From: CAYMCJ01 sp964388985
Lineage (GTDB): Bacteria > Patescibacteriota > Patescibacteriia > Patescibacteriales > CAYMCJ01
Reading direction: 5' to 3'
Length of the DNA stretch: 20,415 bases
Assembly: GCA_964388985.1 (NCBI GenBank)
Contig: CAYMCJ010000019.1
Location: 1-20,415 of the forward strand
Positions within the stretch are counted from its first letter, which is position 1. The number at the start of each line of letters is the position of its first letter. Below the pieces are notes generated by a model, which saw nothing but the letters and a program-made list of their open reading frames with translations, made no database searches and had not been told where the DNA came from. This document shows, piece by piece, positions 1 to 6,549 of this stretch. A program made the position numbers and the translations under genes.

Positions 1-140
1 ATTTTTGATATTAAAAAAATAATTGCAACAAAAATTGTTATTACCATTAAAAAAAATATAACTCGTTTAAGCATTTTGTAAATATGTCTTAATTTTATGT
101 CTTCCCTTAATTCTTCGGAAATTAAATTAAGATGCAACAT
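1..140 (-). CDS. pilN: PilN, type IV pilus inner-membrane assembly protein (5' end only)
   Basis: This is a partial gene that runs off the left edge. Reading from the ATG at 140 gives 46 codons with no stop: a start MLHLNLISEELRED, then a basic stretch (KLRHIYKMLKR), then a hydrophobic segment from about residue 28 that should be the single membrane span. Short cytoplasmic N-terminus, basic residues and one TM helix is the layout of PilN. In PilN proteins the N-terminus (often INLLP-like) binds PilM, and the periplasmic part pairs with PilO. It starts 23 nt after the pilM stop, the usual pilM-pilN order, and is probably cotranscribed with pilM. No Shine-Dalgarno sequence is visible. The call rests on position and topology because most of the protein lies outside the window. 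Confidence 0.8.
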   Translation of the reverse strand, partial: MLHLNLISEELREDIKLRHIYKMLKRVIFFLMVITIFVAIIFLISK

Positions 141-163
141 AACTATTTATATAATAAAAATAC

Positions 164-1339
164 CTAAGAAATATGCTGAATAAATAAACCTCTTAAAGCC
201 AGGCCAATGGCCGTAACATATGTCAAACTTGAATCTTGAGTTACCAACAAATCATTTCCCCTCTCTTTTTGTTTATAATTATTTTTATTAATCTTTCTAA
301 GTAAATTTCTGTTTAAATTATAATCAACTGAAAATAAATTATTAAAATCCTCTTTATCTATATTAATGTTTTCTAAAATATTTCCTCTTTTAACTTCAAG
401 GGGAACCGAATTTTTAATTATTTCGTCTATTCCTTTGATGCTGGCGCCGCCGCCGCATAAAATAATATAATTAATCGGACCATGGTCGGAAAAATGGCTA
501 TTATAAAATTCAAGCGCCCCGGATATCTTTACGTTCAACTCCTTAATTGTGGCTGATAAAATTTTTTCTATAATTCCATCGGCAACATTTTTATCAAATC
601 CGCAAATAATCTTCGCTTTTTCCGCCTGCGCCTTCTCTATTTCCAGGCTTTTTGCTATTTCGTCAGTTATTTTTTCACCCGAAATTGGCATACTAACCGT
701 AAAAAGTATAGAATTTTTGGAATATACAGTCAGGCTGGTTCTGGCGGCCCCAAAATCAATGATGGCATAATTTTTATTATACGGCTTTTTAAAATCAGGG
801 GACTCTTCTCTCAAAAGCGCTCGACAAATAGCCACTTGCTCAATCTCCAAGGCTTCAATTGATAATTTGGTTTCGTAAAATAAATCCGTATATTGATTAA
901 CAATTGCTTTCGGAATAACACCAATTAAAATTGATTCCTGACCCTGGCCGCTATCAATAACCTGCCAATCATAATAAACTTCCCCGATTGAAAAAGGCAC
1001 ATATTTTTCAATTTCCGTTTCAATAATATCGGCTAATTTATTGGGAGTTTTTTCAACTTCAATCAGTTTAATAAATGTTTTTGTTTCCGGCAGACAGGCA
1101 ACTATATTATTTGAACTTACTTTCCCGTATTTCGGACTTGAAATTAATTCTTTAATTTTTTTTATCAATCCATCTTTATTTTTTATTTCACCGTCAACTA
1201 TTAAGCCCGCCTCTAAACTAACCCGGCTGAGCGCCTGGACTTTTATTGTATTGCCTGCTTTTCTTAACTGAATTAATTTTAAGGAAAGGTCTGAAATGTC
1301 CAGGCCAATCGGATAATTTGAGTTTTTAGAAAAAAACAT
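164..1339 (-). CDS. pilM: PilM, actin-like ATPase of the type IV pilus assembly platform
   Basis: This 391-residue protein has the actin/FtsA-like fold signatures of PilM. A phosphate-1 motif (IGLDIS) is at residues 11-16, a second phosphate-binding stretch (IIDFGAARTS) at about 193-202, and the adenosine motif (ILCGGGASIKG) at about 293-303. The family normally spans about 340-390 residues. In type IV pilus systems PilM is cytoplasmic, binds the N-terminus of PilN and links the PilN/PilO platform to the motor. The next gene downstream is pilN (23 nt gap). The 128 bp in front contains an extended -10 promoter (1423-1428), so pilM-pilN appears to start its own transcript behind the prepilin genes. 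The ATG at 1339 puts the phosphate-1 motif right at the N-terminus, as expected. The leader is very A/T-rich without a Shine-Dalgarno sequence. Confidence 0.93.
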   Translation of the reverse strand: MFFSKNSNYPIGLDISDLSLKLIQLRKAGNTIKVQALSRVSLEAGLIVDGEIKNKDGLIKKIKELISSPKYGKVSSNNIVACLPETKTFIKLIEVEKTPNKLADIIETEIEKYVPFSIGEVYYDWQVIDSGQGQESILIGVIPKAIVNQYTDLFYETKLSIEALEIEQVAICRALLREESPDFKKPYNKNYAIIDFGAARTSLTVYSKNSILFTVSMPISGEKITDEIAKSLEIEKAQAEKAKIICGFDKNVADGIIEKILSATIKELNVKISGALEFYNSHFSDHGPINYIILCGGGASIKGIDEIIKNSVPLEVKRGNILENINIDKEDFNNLFSVDYNLNRNLLRKINKNNYKQKERGNDLLVTQDSSLTYVTAIGLALRGLFIQHIS

Positions 1340-1422
1340 AAAATTAAATAATCAATAATTAATAACTCAAAAAAAAATAATTAAAATATCACCTTATATT
1401 AAAAATTATAATTAACAATATA

Positions 1423-1451
1423 ATTATACCATAAATACCATAATTCTTCAC
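1423..1451 (-). promoter_or_regulatory. Extended -10 promoter upstream of pilM
   Basis: On the minus strand the sequence reads TGG followed by a perfect TATAAT (-10 at 1423-1428). This is an extended -10 with TG one base upstream. A weak -35-like GTGAAG lies 17 nt further upstream (1446-1451). Transcription would start near 1416, leaving a roughly 77-nt AT-rich leader before the pilM ATG at 1339. It sits between the PilX-type prepilin stop (1468) and pilM, which suggests an internal or separate promoter for pilM-pilN. The -35 match is poor, so the call rests on the extended -10. Confidence 0.5.
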
Positions 1452-1467
1452 TTTTAATCTGAAAATT

Positions 1468-2751
1468 TTAATATTCTTCTTCCCAGTGTTCAACTGTAAT
1501 TATTGGAGAAAAATCGGTAGCACCCAAAGTATCCCCGATAATATCACTATTTAAAGTAATGTTAATTGGCTGGGAAATACTGGAAAAAACAATATCGCGG
1601 GAAAAAATTCCTCCATTAATATTTACTATGTCCCCGGGATTAAATAAATCAAACTCAGTTGCCTTAATTTCAATTGAAGCGTAAATTATCCCGTTTATTT
1701 CCATGTCATCACTGCAAAAACTAAATTTAACACTTTCTTGCGAAAATATACCGGCCGCCTGACCTTCTGTATGATTAACTTGCATCCGAGTATTTCCGTT
1801 GGGGCAATACGGAATAATAAAAAACCAGGAAGGTTTTCCGATGATGATTGTGCCATCGGCCACCAATAAACCATTAACCGTAATATCCGGATTTCCCCTG
1901 AAATCAATATCGCCGGTAACGTAAGTAATCGGGCCGTTTAAGGTTAGAGAACCACCGGCATTATCCAATAAATCCTTAAATTGATCTTCGGTATAAACAA
2001 CGCCGTTGGCCAAGGCCTGATTTTTTAGCGAATCTGGGTCCTCCGGGTCATTAAAAGAAACCGGTGGCAGACCTAAACTGTCCGGTGGCGGCGGATAATC
2101 ATGGTTATCATAAATTTCTCCGCCAACATTAACTTCGGCCCAGGAATGTTCATCAAATTCATCAACCGCTCTAATATCATTATCAACATCAATACTGGAA
2201 AAAATGCCGGCAGTAACATCATTATTGGAATGAATACTACCATTAACTACAACTACTTCGCTGGCCACTGTATCAAAATCATTATCAGCCAAAAGAGCGC
2301 TGTCGCCTGTATTAATTTCTCCGCCAACAACAATAGCCTTATAAACAAAAGTTTCAACAATTCGCTGGCTGGTTTTTCCGTTTCCCATATCTACTATGCC
2401 AATGGCGGTAATTTTACCGTGGGCAAGACTTGAATTAACAATAGTTACCGTATAGGAACCACTCCCGGCTCCAAAGGGATTATTACGCACAAAACTGGTT
2501 GTCCAATCAGGAATGGTTTCAAAATTAACTTTATATCCCTCGTCATTTTTTAACCGCCAAACCATTTCATAAATACCAGCTTCGGCTAAATAATAAGTTT
2601 TTACCCCCCAAGACTGGCTATGGGCAATCTTTTTTTCTGTTAAGGAAAAAGTAAGGAAATAGATAGATAAAAATAAAATCAAAGACATTAATAACATAGT
2701 TATAATCAAAGCAACGCCTTTATTATCTTTTAAACTGATTTTTCTATACAT
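1468..2751 (-). CDS. PilX-type minor prepilin with large beta-rich C-terminal region
   Basis: This is a probable type IV prepilin of about 427 residues. With the ATG at 2751 the leader is short and basic (MYRKISLKDNKG) and is cut after Gly12, leaving mature VALIITM plus a 20-residue hydrophobic helix. It continues with the tract YYLAEAGIYEMVWRLK, typical of PilX N-terminal domains. Position +5 is Ile rather than Glu, which PilX proteins tolerate. About residues 130-420 are a long series of short Gly/Asn-rich turns (VNGSIHSNNDVTAG, LNGPITYVTGDI, INGGIFSRDIVF) suggestive of a right-handed beta-helix or bactofilin-like shell, far larger than an ordinary minor pilin. An in-frame ATG at 2790 would add 13 residues, so the start is uncertain. 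It lies downstream of the PilW-type gene. A tip or adhesin role is inference. Confidence 0.75.
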   Translation of the reverse strand: MYRKISLKDNKGVALIITMLLMSLILFLSIYFLTFSLTEKKIAHSQSWGVKTYYLAEAGIYEMVWRLKNDEGYKVNFETIPDWTTSFVRNNPFGAGSGSYTVTIVNSSLAHGKITAIGIVDMGNGKTSQRIVETFVYKAIVVGGEINTGDSALLADNDFDTVASEVVVVNGSIHSNNDVTAGIFSSIDVDNDIRAVDEFDEHSWAEVNVGGEIYDNHDYPPPPDSLGLPPVSFNDPEDPDSLKNQALANGVVYTEDQFKDLLDNAGGSLTLNGPITYVTGDIDFRGNPDITVNGLLVADGTIIIGKPSWFFIIPYCPNGNTRMQVNHTEGQAAGIFSQESVKFSFCSDDMEINGIIYASIEIKATEFDLFNPGDIVNINGGIFSRDIVFSSISQPINITLNSDIIGDTLGATDFSPIITVEHWEEEY

Positions 2752-2842
2752 ATAAAAAATAAGGGGAAATAAAATACACTTACACCGCATCTACTCAAAT
2801 AATTTAACCCACTTCGTTGGACCAAAATAAGTAAGGCTAGTT

Positions 2843-2871
2843 ATTATAACTTCTGTCGCTAAGCAAAATAA
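2843..2871 (-). promoter_or_regulatory. Candidate promoter overlapping a small palindrome, upstream of the PilX-type gene
   Basis: A perfect TATAAT lies at 2843-2848 on the minus strand. A weak -35-like TTATTT (2866-2871) sits 17 nt upstream. The -10 lies inside a 13-bp palindrome, AGTTATAATAACT (2839-2851), which could be an operator or chance in AT-rich DNA. The predicted start of transcription is near 2836, upstream of both possible ATGs (2790 and 2751) of the PilX-type gene. The -35 is poor, so this is tentative. Confidence 0.3.
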
Positions 2872-2927
2872 TATTAATTCGCATGTGCCCTATTCGTAGC
2901 AGGGCTCGCCGAAAGCGATAACACTAA
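2868..2927 (-). repeat. Small dispersed intergenic element, copy B
   Basis: This 60-bp stretch is related to the 77-bp element at 6473-6549. One end (2868-2894) matches 6473-6499 at 22 of 27 positions without gaps, and all five differences are transitions. A second block, gtagYagggc, is shared near the other end. Both copies are bounded by versions of ATAACGTTAA; here the bounds are degenerate (ATAATATTAA and ATAACACTAA). Reading in the gene direction, the element begins exactly at the stop codon of the PilW-type gene (TAG, 2924-2926). It can fold locally around a CTA-TTCG-TAG core (about 2888-2897). Its origin is unknown. Confidence 0.6.
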
Positions 2928-3508
2928 TTTCTGCTAAAAACACTGGTGTCAATATTAAATATATCCTGATTTTTTATTAAACCCAATGATATATAAACCA
3001 AGCCGTCAGACCCCCAAAATTCCAATTTATCAAAATATTCTCCAACAATACGATCTTCTAAAATATTTTCATTAGCGCCATCACTATCCCACAGAACATA
3101 TGTTTCCTGGTCTTCAACAAAATAATAGACAATATAAGAACGCATCAAGTTGGTACCATCCAAATAATAGCGTAAATAAGTAGTCTGAGCTATATCGTGT
3201 CCATCCTGAAAAAAAATTTCTTCCGCCGGCGGATCTTCGGGGTCATTATTGGTTTCCGGCAAAGCGGTAATAATATCAACCGACTGACGCAATTCCCGGC
3301 TGATTCTATCTAACGATACTCTCGCATTCTGTATTAATTCGCCCTTGCCGGAACCTTTGTTATATGCTCTTTGAGCCAAAGAATACATTGAAGAAACCAA
3401 TAAAATGGCAAAAACAAAAAGAGACATGCTTACTAAAATTTCAAGTATGGTAAAACCTGACTTGGCTGTTGGATAATAGGCGCTGGTTGCCATTCTTTTT
3501 ATTTGCAT
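2924..3508 (-). CDS. PilW-type minor prepilin
   Basis: This type IV prepilin has about 194 residues when started at the ATG at 3508. The leader MQIKRMATSAYYPTAKSG is followed by a canonical processing site, G18 then FTILE with Glu at mature position +5. A hydrophobic helix follows (ILVSMSLFVFAILLVSSMYS), then the helical SRELRQS region usual in PilW/PilJ-type minor pilins, and a soluble beta-rich domain to the end. A TTG-started extension to 3583 is possible but would overlap the previous gene by 50 nt and give an implausibly long leader. ATG 3508 leaves a 25-nt gap, and ATG 3493 is a second choice. Minor pilins of this type help prime pilus assembly. The stop codon lies inside a dispersed repeat element. 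Confidence 0.85.
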   Translation of the reverse strand: MQIKRMATSAYYPTAKSGFTILEILVSMSLFVFAILLVSSMYSLAQRAYNKGSGKGELIQNARVSLDRISRELRQSVDIITALPETNNDPEDPPAEEIFFQDGHDIAQTTYLRYYLDGTNLMRSYIVYYFVEDQETYVLWDSDGANENILEDRIVGEYFDKLEFWGSDGLVYISLGLIKNQDIFNIDTSVFSRN

Positions 3509-3533
3509 AAAAATGTAACTAAAAACCGACTTA

Positions 3534-4226
3534 TTATTTTGTGAACTCAAAAGTTTGTACCGCCGCCTCTGCCTGCTTAACAAAATCGGCTGATTCTTCC
3601 GTATACTCTATTGAATAATAAAACCCGTATTTTTCCAATAAAATATAAACTCTTTTTGATTTGGTAACTGAATTATTTATTATTACCTTGGAACCGCTAA
3701 TACCGGCTAAATTAATCGTGGTCTCCGAGATACTTATTAAGCCGGCATATTTTTCCGCTTCAGCCTTGGCTTCTTCTGCCTCGCTGCCAGTTTCACTTAT
3801 CTGGATTGTTATTGACCCCATTCCATTCTTCGGTGGAATTATACCAATAGATGCATTGGCTTCGTTTCTAATTTTAAGCGGCCAATCAGACGGACAAGTT
3901 ATTCTATAACTGTAAATTTTATTTTCGTATAACCCATTCTTTGTTGTTGGTTTAGCCGGCTCGACGGGTTTGTCCAGGGATTCCGTTTCAATTAGAGGTT
4001 CTTTCGGTGCCTGTGAATCTCCTGACGATTCCGTTGGTAAAATAACTGCTTTATTATCTTTTTGCTGCTCCGCTTCTTCAACTTCGGCGCTCTCTTTAAC
4101 TATATTAACTTCCTGCTCTAACACTTTCTTGATATTCCTTTCAATATATTTATTGTAACCTAAATAGACCAAAACAATTAAACCAATAATAATAAAAATA
4201 TTAATTATAGAAAAATGTTTAAACAT
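3534..4226 (-). CDS. Membrane-anchored protein with PsbP-like C-terminal domain
   Basis: This 230-residue protein has one N-terminal membrane helix (about residues 8-24, FIIIGLIVLVYLGY). An acidic, Pro/Ser/Glu-rich linker follows (about 40-95), then a compact extracytoplasmic domain. That domain starts YSYRITCPSDWPL and ends FVKQAEAAVQTFEF, which resembles the PsbP/DUF1795-like fold seen in many bacterial lipoproteins and anchored proteins. The N-terminus has no prepilin cleavage site, so it is probably retained in the membrane as a signal anchor rather than built into the pilus. It sits between the PilV-type and PilW-type prepilin genes with gaps of 22-25 nt, so it is very likely cotranscribed with them. 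Its function is unknown; a pilus-accessory or surface role is inferred from context only. Confidence 0.7.
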   Translation of the reverse strand: MFKHFSIINIFIIIGLIVLVYLGYNKYIERNIKKVLEQEVNIVKESAEVEEAEQQKDNKAVILPTESSGDSQAPKEPLIETESLDKPVEPAKPTTKNGLYENKIYSYRITCPSDWPLKIRNEANASIGIIPPKNGMGSITIQISETGSEAEEAKAEAEKYAGLISISETTINLAGISGSKVIINNSVTKSKRVYILLEKYGFYYSIEYTEESADFVKQAEAAVQTFEFTK

Positions 4227-4248
4227 ATATTACTAAACCCAACTAAAA

Positions 4249-4683
4249 TTATCTCCGGCTGATTATAGTTATAATATTATAACTATCTTCAACTTTGGAA
4301 ATGGAATTAATATAATAAATTATTACAGAAATTTTTTTTATTCCCTGGTCGCCAACGCTATTATCTAAATTACCATCAACATAATTAGTGTCAGTCTGAC
4401 TCTGATAATTATATAAATAGCTCATTGGGTTGTCTGACAATCGATGTTTTTCCTCAATCGCGCCCACCCCCACGTTATCATAGCCCAAAGAAGTCAATTC
4501 TTCTATTTTCCCCTGCGCTAAATACGAAGCCACTGTAGAGCTTTCCGCGGATTTATTTATTGATAAACCAAACGGAAAAGACTGAGCCAAAGCAATAAAA
4601 GCAACCGCCAAAATGCTAAAAGCTACCATAATTTCAATTAAAGATAAACCTCGCTGTTTTTTAATTATTTTTTTATAATTCAT
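4249..4683 (-). CDS. PilV-type minor prepilin
   Basis: This is a 144-residue type IV prepilin. The leader MNYKKIIKKQRG is strongly basic and is followed by the cut site G12 then LSLIE, giving Glu at mature +5. A hydrophobic helix (IMVAFSILAVAFIALAQSF) follows, as in PilV/GspI-type pseudopilins, and then a small soluble domain of about 100 residues. The start is clear because the leader is exactly the usual length, and a short AGG (TTTTAGGTTTATG) lies 5 nt before the ATG, one of the few Shine-Dalgarno-like sequences in the window. It follows the FimT-type gene by 12 nt and precedes the PsbP-like gene by 22 nt, consistent with one prepilin transcript. The exact subtype is judged from size and N-terminus only. 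Confidence 0.85.
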   Translation of the reverse strand: MNYKKIIKKQRGLSLIEIMVAFSILAVAFIALAQSFPFGLSINKSAESSTVASYLAQGKIEELTSLGYDNVGVGAIEEKHRLSDNPMSYLYNYQSQTDTNYVDGNLDNSVGDQGIKKISVIIYYINSISKVEDSYNIITIISRR

Positions 4684-4695
4684 AAACCTAAAATT

Positions 4696-5154
4696 CTAAT
4701 TCTGTAGTTGAATATAACCTGACGGCTTAACATTTATTGTAGCCATATTAGCATTGACATTAATTAAAACAATTTGTCCCGATTCGCTTACTCCGCCATA
4801 ATAATTAAAAACGACCTGATTGTTGGTCAGCCCGATAATCTGTTGAAAATTTATATCAGAATCCAATTTAACGGTTTTTACGGTTGTTGTAGCCGCCCCG
4901 ATTCTTAAAATATCATAGCTATCATTATATAAATCAAAAGAAACTTTATGAATAATCTGCTCTGTAACCGTTAATTGCTGCGCCAAACGCAAATCAGCGG
5001 TTAATTCCCGGGAAGCGGCATTAAGTTTTAAATTTGGTTGATATTTTCTTATATATGGAATAGAAATTGTGGATAGAATCGCGATAATGCTAAAAGTAAC
5101 GATTAAATCTAACAGTAAATGACCGTACTGATTTTTTGTTAAATTATTAATCAT
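4696..5154 (-). CDS. FimT/GspH-type prepilin with Asp in place of Glu+5
   Basis: This is a 152-residue prepilin-like protein. The leader MINNLTKNQYG is followed by HLLLDLIVTFSIIAILSTIS. Cleavage after Gly11 would leave Asp (residue 16) at mature position +5, where almost all type IV pilins have Glu, and His rather than Phe or Met at +1. Downstream, the tract AASRELTADLRLAQQLTVTEQ is the typical GspH/FimT segment, followed by a beta-rich pseudopilin domain. Family members usually run 150-190 residues, so it looks complete. It is the first prepilin gene after pilC and precedes the PilV-type gene by 12 nt. GspH/FimT proteins act as minor pilins near the pilus tip; some bind DNA, but nothing here shows that directly. 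Confidence 0.82.
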   Translation of the reverse strand: MINNLTKNQYGHLLLDLIVTFSIIAILSTISIPYIRKYQPNLKLNAASRELTADLRLAQQLTVTEQIIHKVSFDLYNDSYDILRIGAATTTVKTVKLDSDINFQQIIGLTNNQVVFNYYGGVSESGQIVLINVNANMATINVKPSGYIQLQN

Positions 5155-5176
5155 AAATAAAAGGCTTCAAATCACA

Positions 5177-5191
5177 GCGGACCATATCCGC
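5177..5191 (-). other. Short GC-rich hairpin between pilC and the FimT-type gene
   Basis: GCGGA (5177-5181) and TCCGC (5187-5191) form a perfect 5-bp stem with a 5-nt loop in the 60-bp spacer between the pilC stop and the next start. No T-tract follows on the minus strand, so it is not a standard terminator. It could be an RNA processing or stability element, or chance. Confidence 0.3.
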
Positions 5192-5214
5192 GCCACCCCA
5201 TTTTTTTATCTCAC

Positions 5215-6387
5215 TTATATTGAAGAAGTTAATGTATACATGGGCATAATTATGGCCACGGCCATGCCTCCAACGCCCAAACCAAGGGCTAAAATTAATA
5301 TTGGCTCAATAATTGAGGGAAGATTATCCATTATTTTATCGACTTCATTCTCATAAAACTCGGCTAATTCAGCTAAAATACTGTCCAATTCCCCTGTTTC
5401 CTCACCGACCGATATTATTTGATTAACTACCGGCGGAAATAATTTGGGATAAGCGGAGACTATCTCATTTATCTGACTGCCCTTTTTTAATTTTTCGCTC
5501 ATTTCTTTTACCGCCTGACGATAATGAAGATTGCCCAAAACATTAGCGGTAATTTGAAAAGTTTTAATTATCATTATATCTGACTTAAGAAGAGAACTGA
5601 TTGTGCGCGAAAAGCGCGCTAAATTTATTTTTTTTATAATTCCTGAAAAAACAGGGGCTATCAAAAAAATGGCTTGAAAATAATATTTTCCTTTGTAAGT
5701 TCGTAAAATCTGAATAAATATTAAAACAAAAACTATCAAAGCAACTAATGAAATTACTATATTTCCAACTATAAAATCACTTACGGCAATGAGTATTTTT
5801 GTCGCAATCGGCAATTCGGCATTAAAACTCTTTAACATATCAGTTAATTTAGGGACAACCGTAACTATCATAAAAATACCTATGCCGCCCATTGCAAAAA
5901 TAATTACTACTGGATAAGTTAATGCCCCTTTAACTTTTGAAATTAATTCATTCTGTTTTTTAATTTGAATATAGAGCTGTTTTAATACATCCTCCAAATT
6001 CCCGGATAACTCGCCGGCTTCAACCATATTAATAAAAAGCTCGCCAAAAATTCCTTTGTGATTGCTAAGGCTTTCAGTAAGACTTTTGCCCTTTTCAATA
6101 TTTTTAGCAATATTATTAATAATGCTGGCAAAACGTTTATTTGAGGTCTGGATGGCTAATGTATTTAAACATCTGGACAAAGAAATACCCGCTTTTAACA
6201 TTATTCCCAAATATTGAACAAAAAATAATTTTTCCTTTAAAGGCACTCTTGAAAAATGCAACAAAAGATTATTAATTTTATCCGCGAAAGATTCTTTCCC
6301 GCTTTTTTCTTTTTCGCTATTAATTTTATTGACCTGGCTATCGGAGTCAGTATCTTTCTGATTTTGCTCTGGTAAATTAATCGCCAT
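5215..6387 (-). CDS. pilC: PilC/GspF inner-membrane platform protein
   Basis: This 390-residue polytopic membrane protein has two repeats of the type II secretion F domain: about residues 55-178 (RVPLKEKLFFVQYLGIMLKAG, MVEAGELSGNLEDVL) and about 255-380 (INLARFSRTISSLLKSD, ISVGEETGELDSILAELAEFY). Predicted membrane segments lie at about 158-178, 206-228 and 357-383. The first 35 residues are polar and charged, as in the cytoplasmic N-terminus. PilC sits in the inner membrane and passes force from the PilB/PilT motors to the pilin. Those motors are normally encoded next to it, but here the upstream neighbour is a sugar epimerase, 158 bp away. The prepilin cluster follows 60 bp downstream. The length is normal for the family and the ATG at 6387 fits. 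Confidence 0.94.
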   Translation of the reverse strand: MAINLPEQNQKDTDSDSQVNKINSEKEKSGKESFADKINNLLLHFSRVPLKEKLFFVQYLGIMLKAGISLSRCLNTLAIQTSNKRFASIINNIAKNIEKGKSLTESLSNHKGIFGELFINMVEAGELSGNLEDVLKQLYIQIKKQNELISKVKGALTYPVVIIFAMGGIGIFMIVTVVPKLTDMLKSFNAELPIATKILIAVSDFIVGNIVISLVALIVFVLIFIQILRTYKGKYYFQAIFLIAPVFSGIIKKINLARFSRTISSLLKSDIMIIKTFQITANVLGNLHYRQAVKEMSEKLKKGSQINEIVSAYPKLFPPVVNQIISVGEETGELDSILAELAEFYENEVDKIMDNLPSIIEPILILALGLGVGGMAVAIIMPMYTLTSSI

Positions 6388-6398
6388 ATTTAATTAAC

Positions 6399-6424
6399 TA
6401 CCCTGCCTAAAAAGCTACAGGGTA
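6399..6424 (-). other. Hairpin in the leader of pilC
   Basis: On the minus strand TACCCTG and CAGGGTA form a perfect 7-bp stem (6418-6424 with 6399-6405) around a 12-nt loop, ending 11 nt before the pilC ATG. No T-tract follows and the loop contains CTTTTTAGG. It would sit in the 5' untranslated region or just upstream of it. A role in translation control or mRNA stability is possible but not shown. Confidence 0.4.
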
Positions 6425-6448
6425 TTATTTATTAAATCTATATTGCGC

Positions 6449-6472
6449 CCCGCTCCCGAAATCTCGGGCGGG
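6449..6472 (-). other. GC-rich hairpin next to repeat copy A
   Basis: A 5-bp stem, CCCGA/TCGGG with loop AATC, continues after a 2-nt bulge into CCCG/CGGG (6449-6452 with 6469-6472), directly beside the element at 6473-6549. There is no T-run, so it is not a classic terminator. It may be part of a larger composite intergenic element. Confidence 0.4.
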
Positions 6473-6549
6473 ATAACGTTAATTTGTATGTACCCTATTT
6501 GCCCGCCTGAACGAGCTGGCGAGACTGGGTAGTAGGGCAATAACGTTAA
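6473..6549 (-). repeat. Small dispersed intergenic element, copy A
   Basis: This 77-bp element is bounded by perfect 10-bp copies of ATAACGTTAA (6473-6482 and 6540-6549), whose core TAACGTTA is palindromic. Inside, TTGCCC (6499-6504) and GGGCAA (6535-6540) form a 6-bp stem enclosing a second small stem, CGCC/GGCG. The first 27 bases match 2868-2894 at 22 positions. The terminal copy at 6540-6549 contains the epimerase stop codon (TAA, 6546-6548), the same relation to a stop codon as copy B. Why such elements begin at stop codons is unknown. Confidence 0.6.

Noticed and set aside
1381..1400. AAGGTGAT as a ribosome binding site
   Set aside because: It lies about 50 nt before the pilM ATG with no start codon at proper spacing.
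3509..3583. TTG-started extension of the PilW-type prepilin
   Set aside because: It would overlap the PsbP-like gene by 50 nt and give a leader of over 40 residues; the ATG at 3508 gives a normal prepilin.
6449..6549. Intrinsic terminator behind the epimerase gene
   Set aside because: Several stems are present but none is followed by a T-tract on either strand.
6473..6549. Insertion sequence or integron attachment site
   Set aside because: No transposase or integrase gene is nearby and the boundaries are part of the conserved element rather than a clear target duplication; left as an unclassified repeat.
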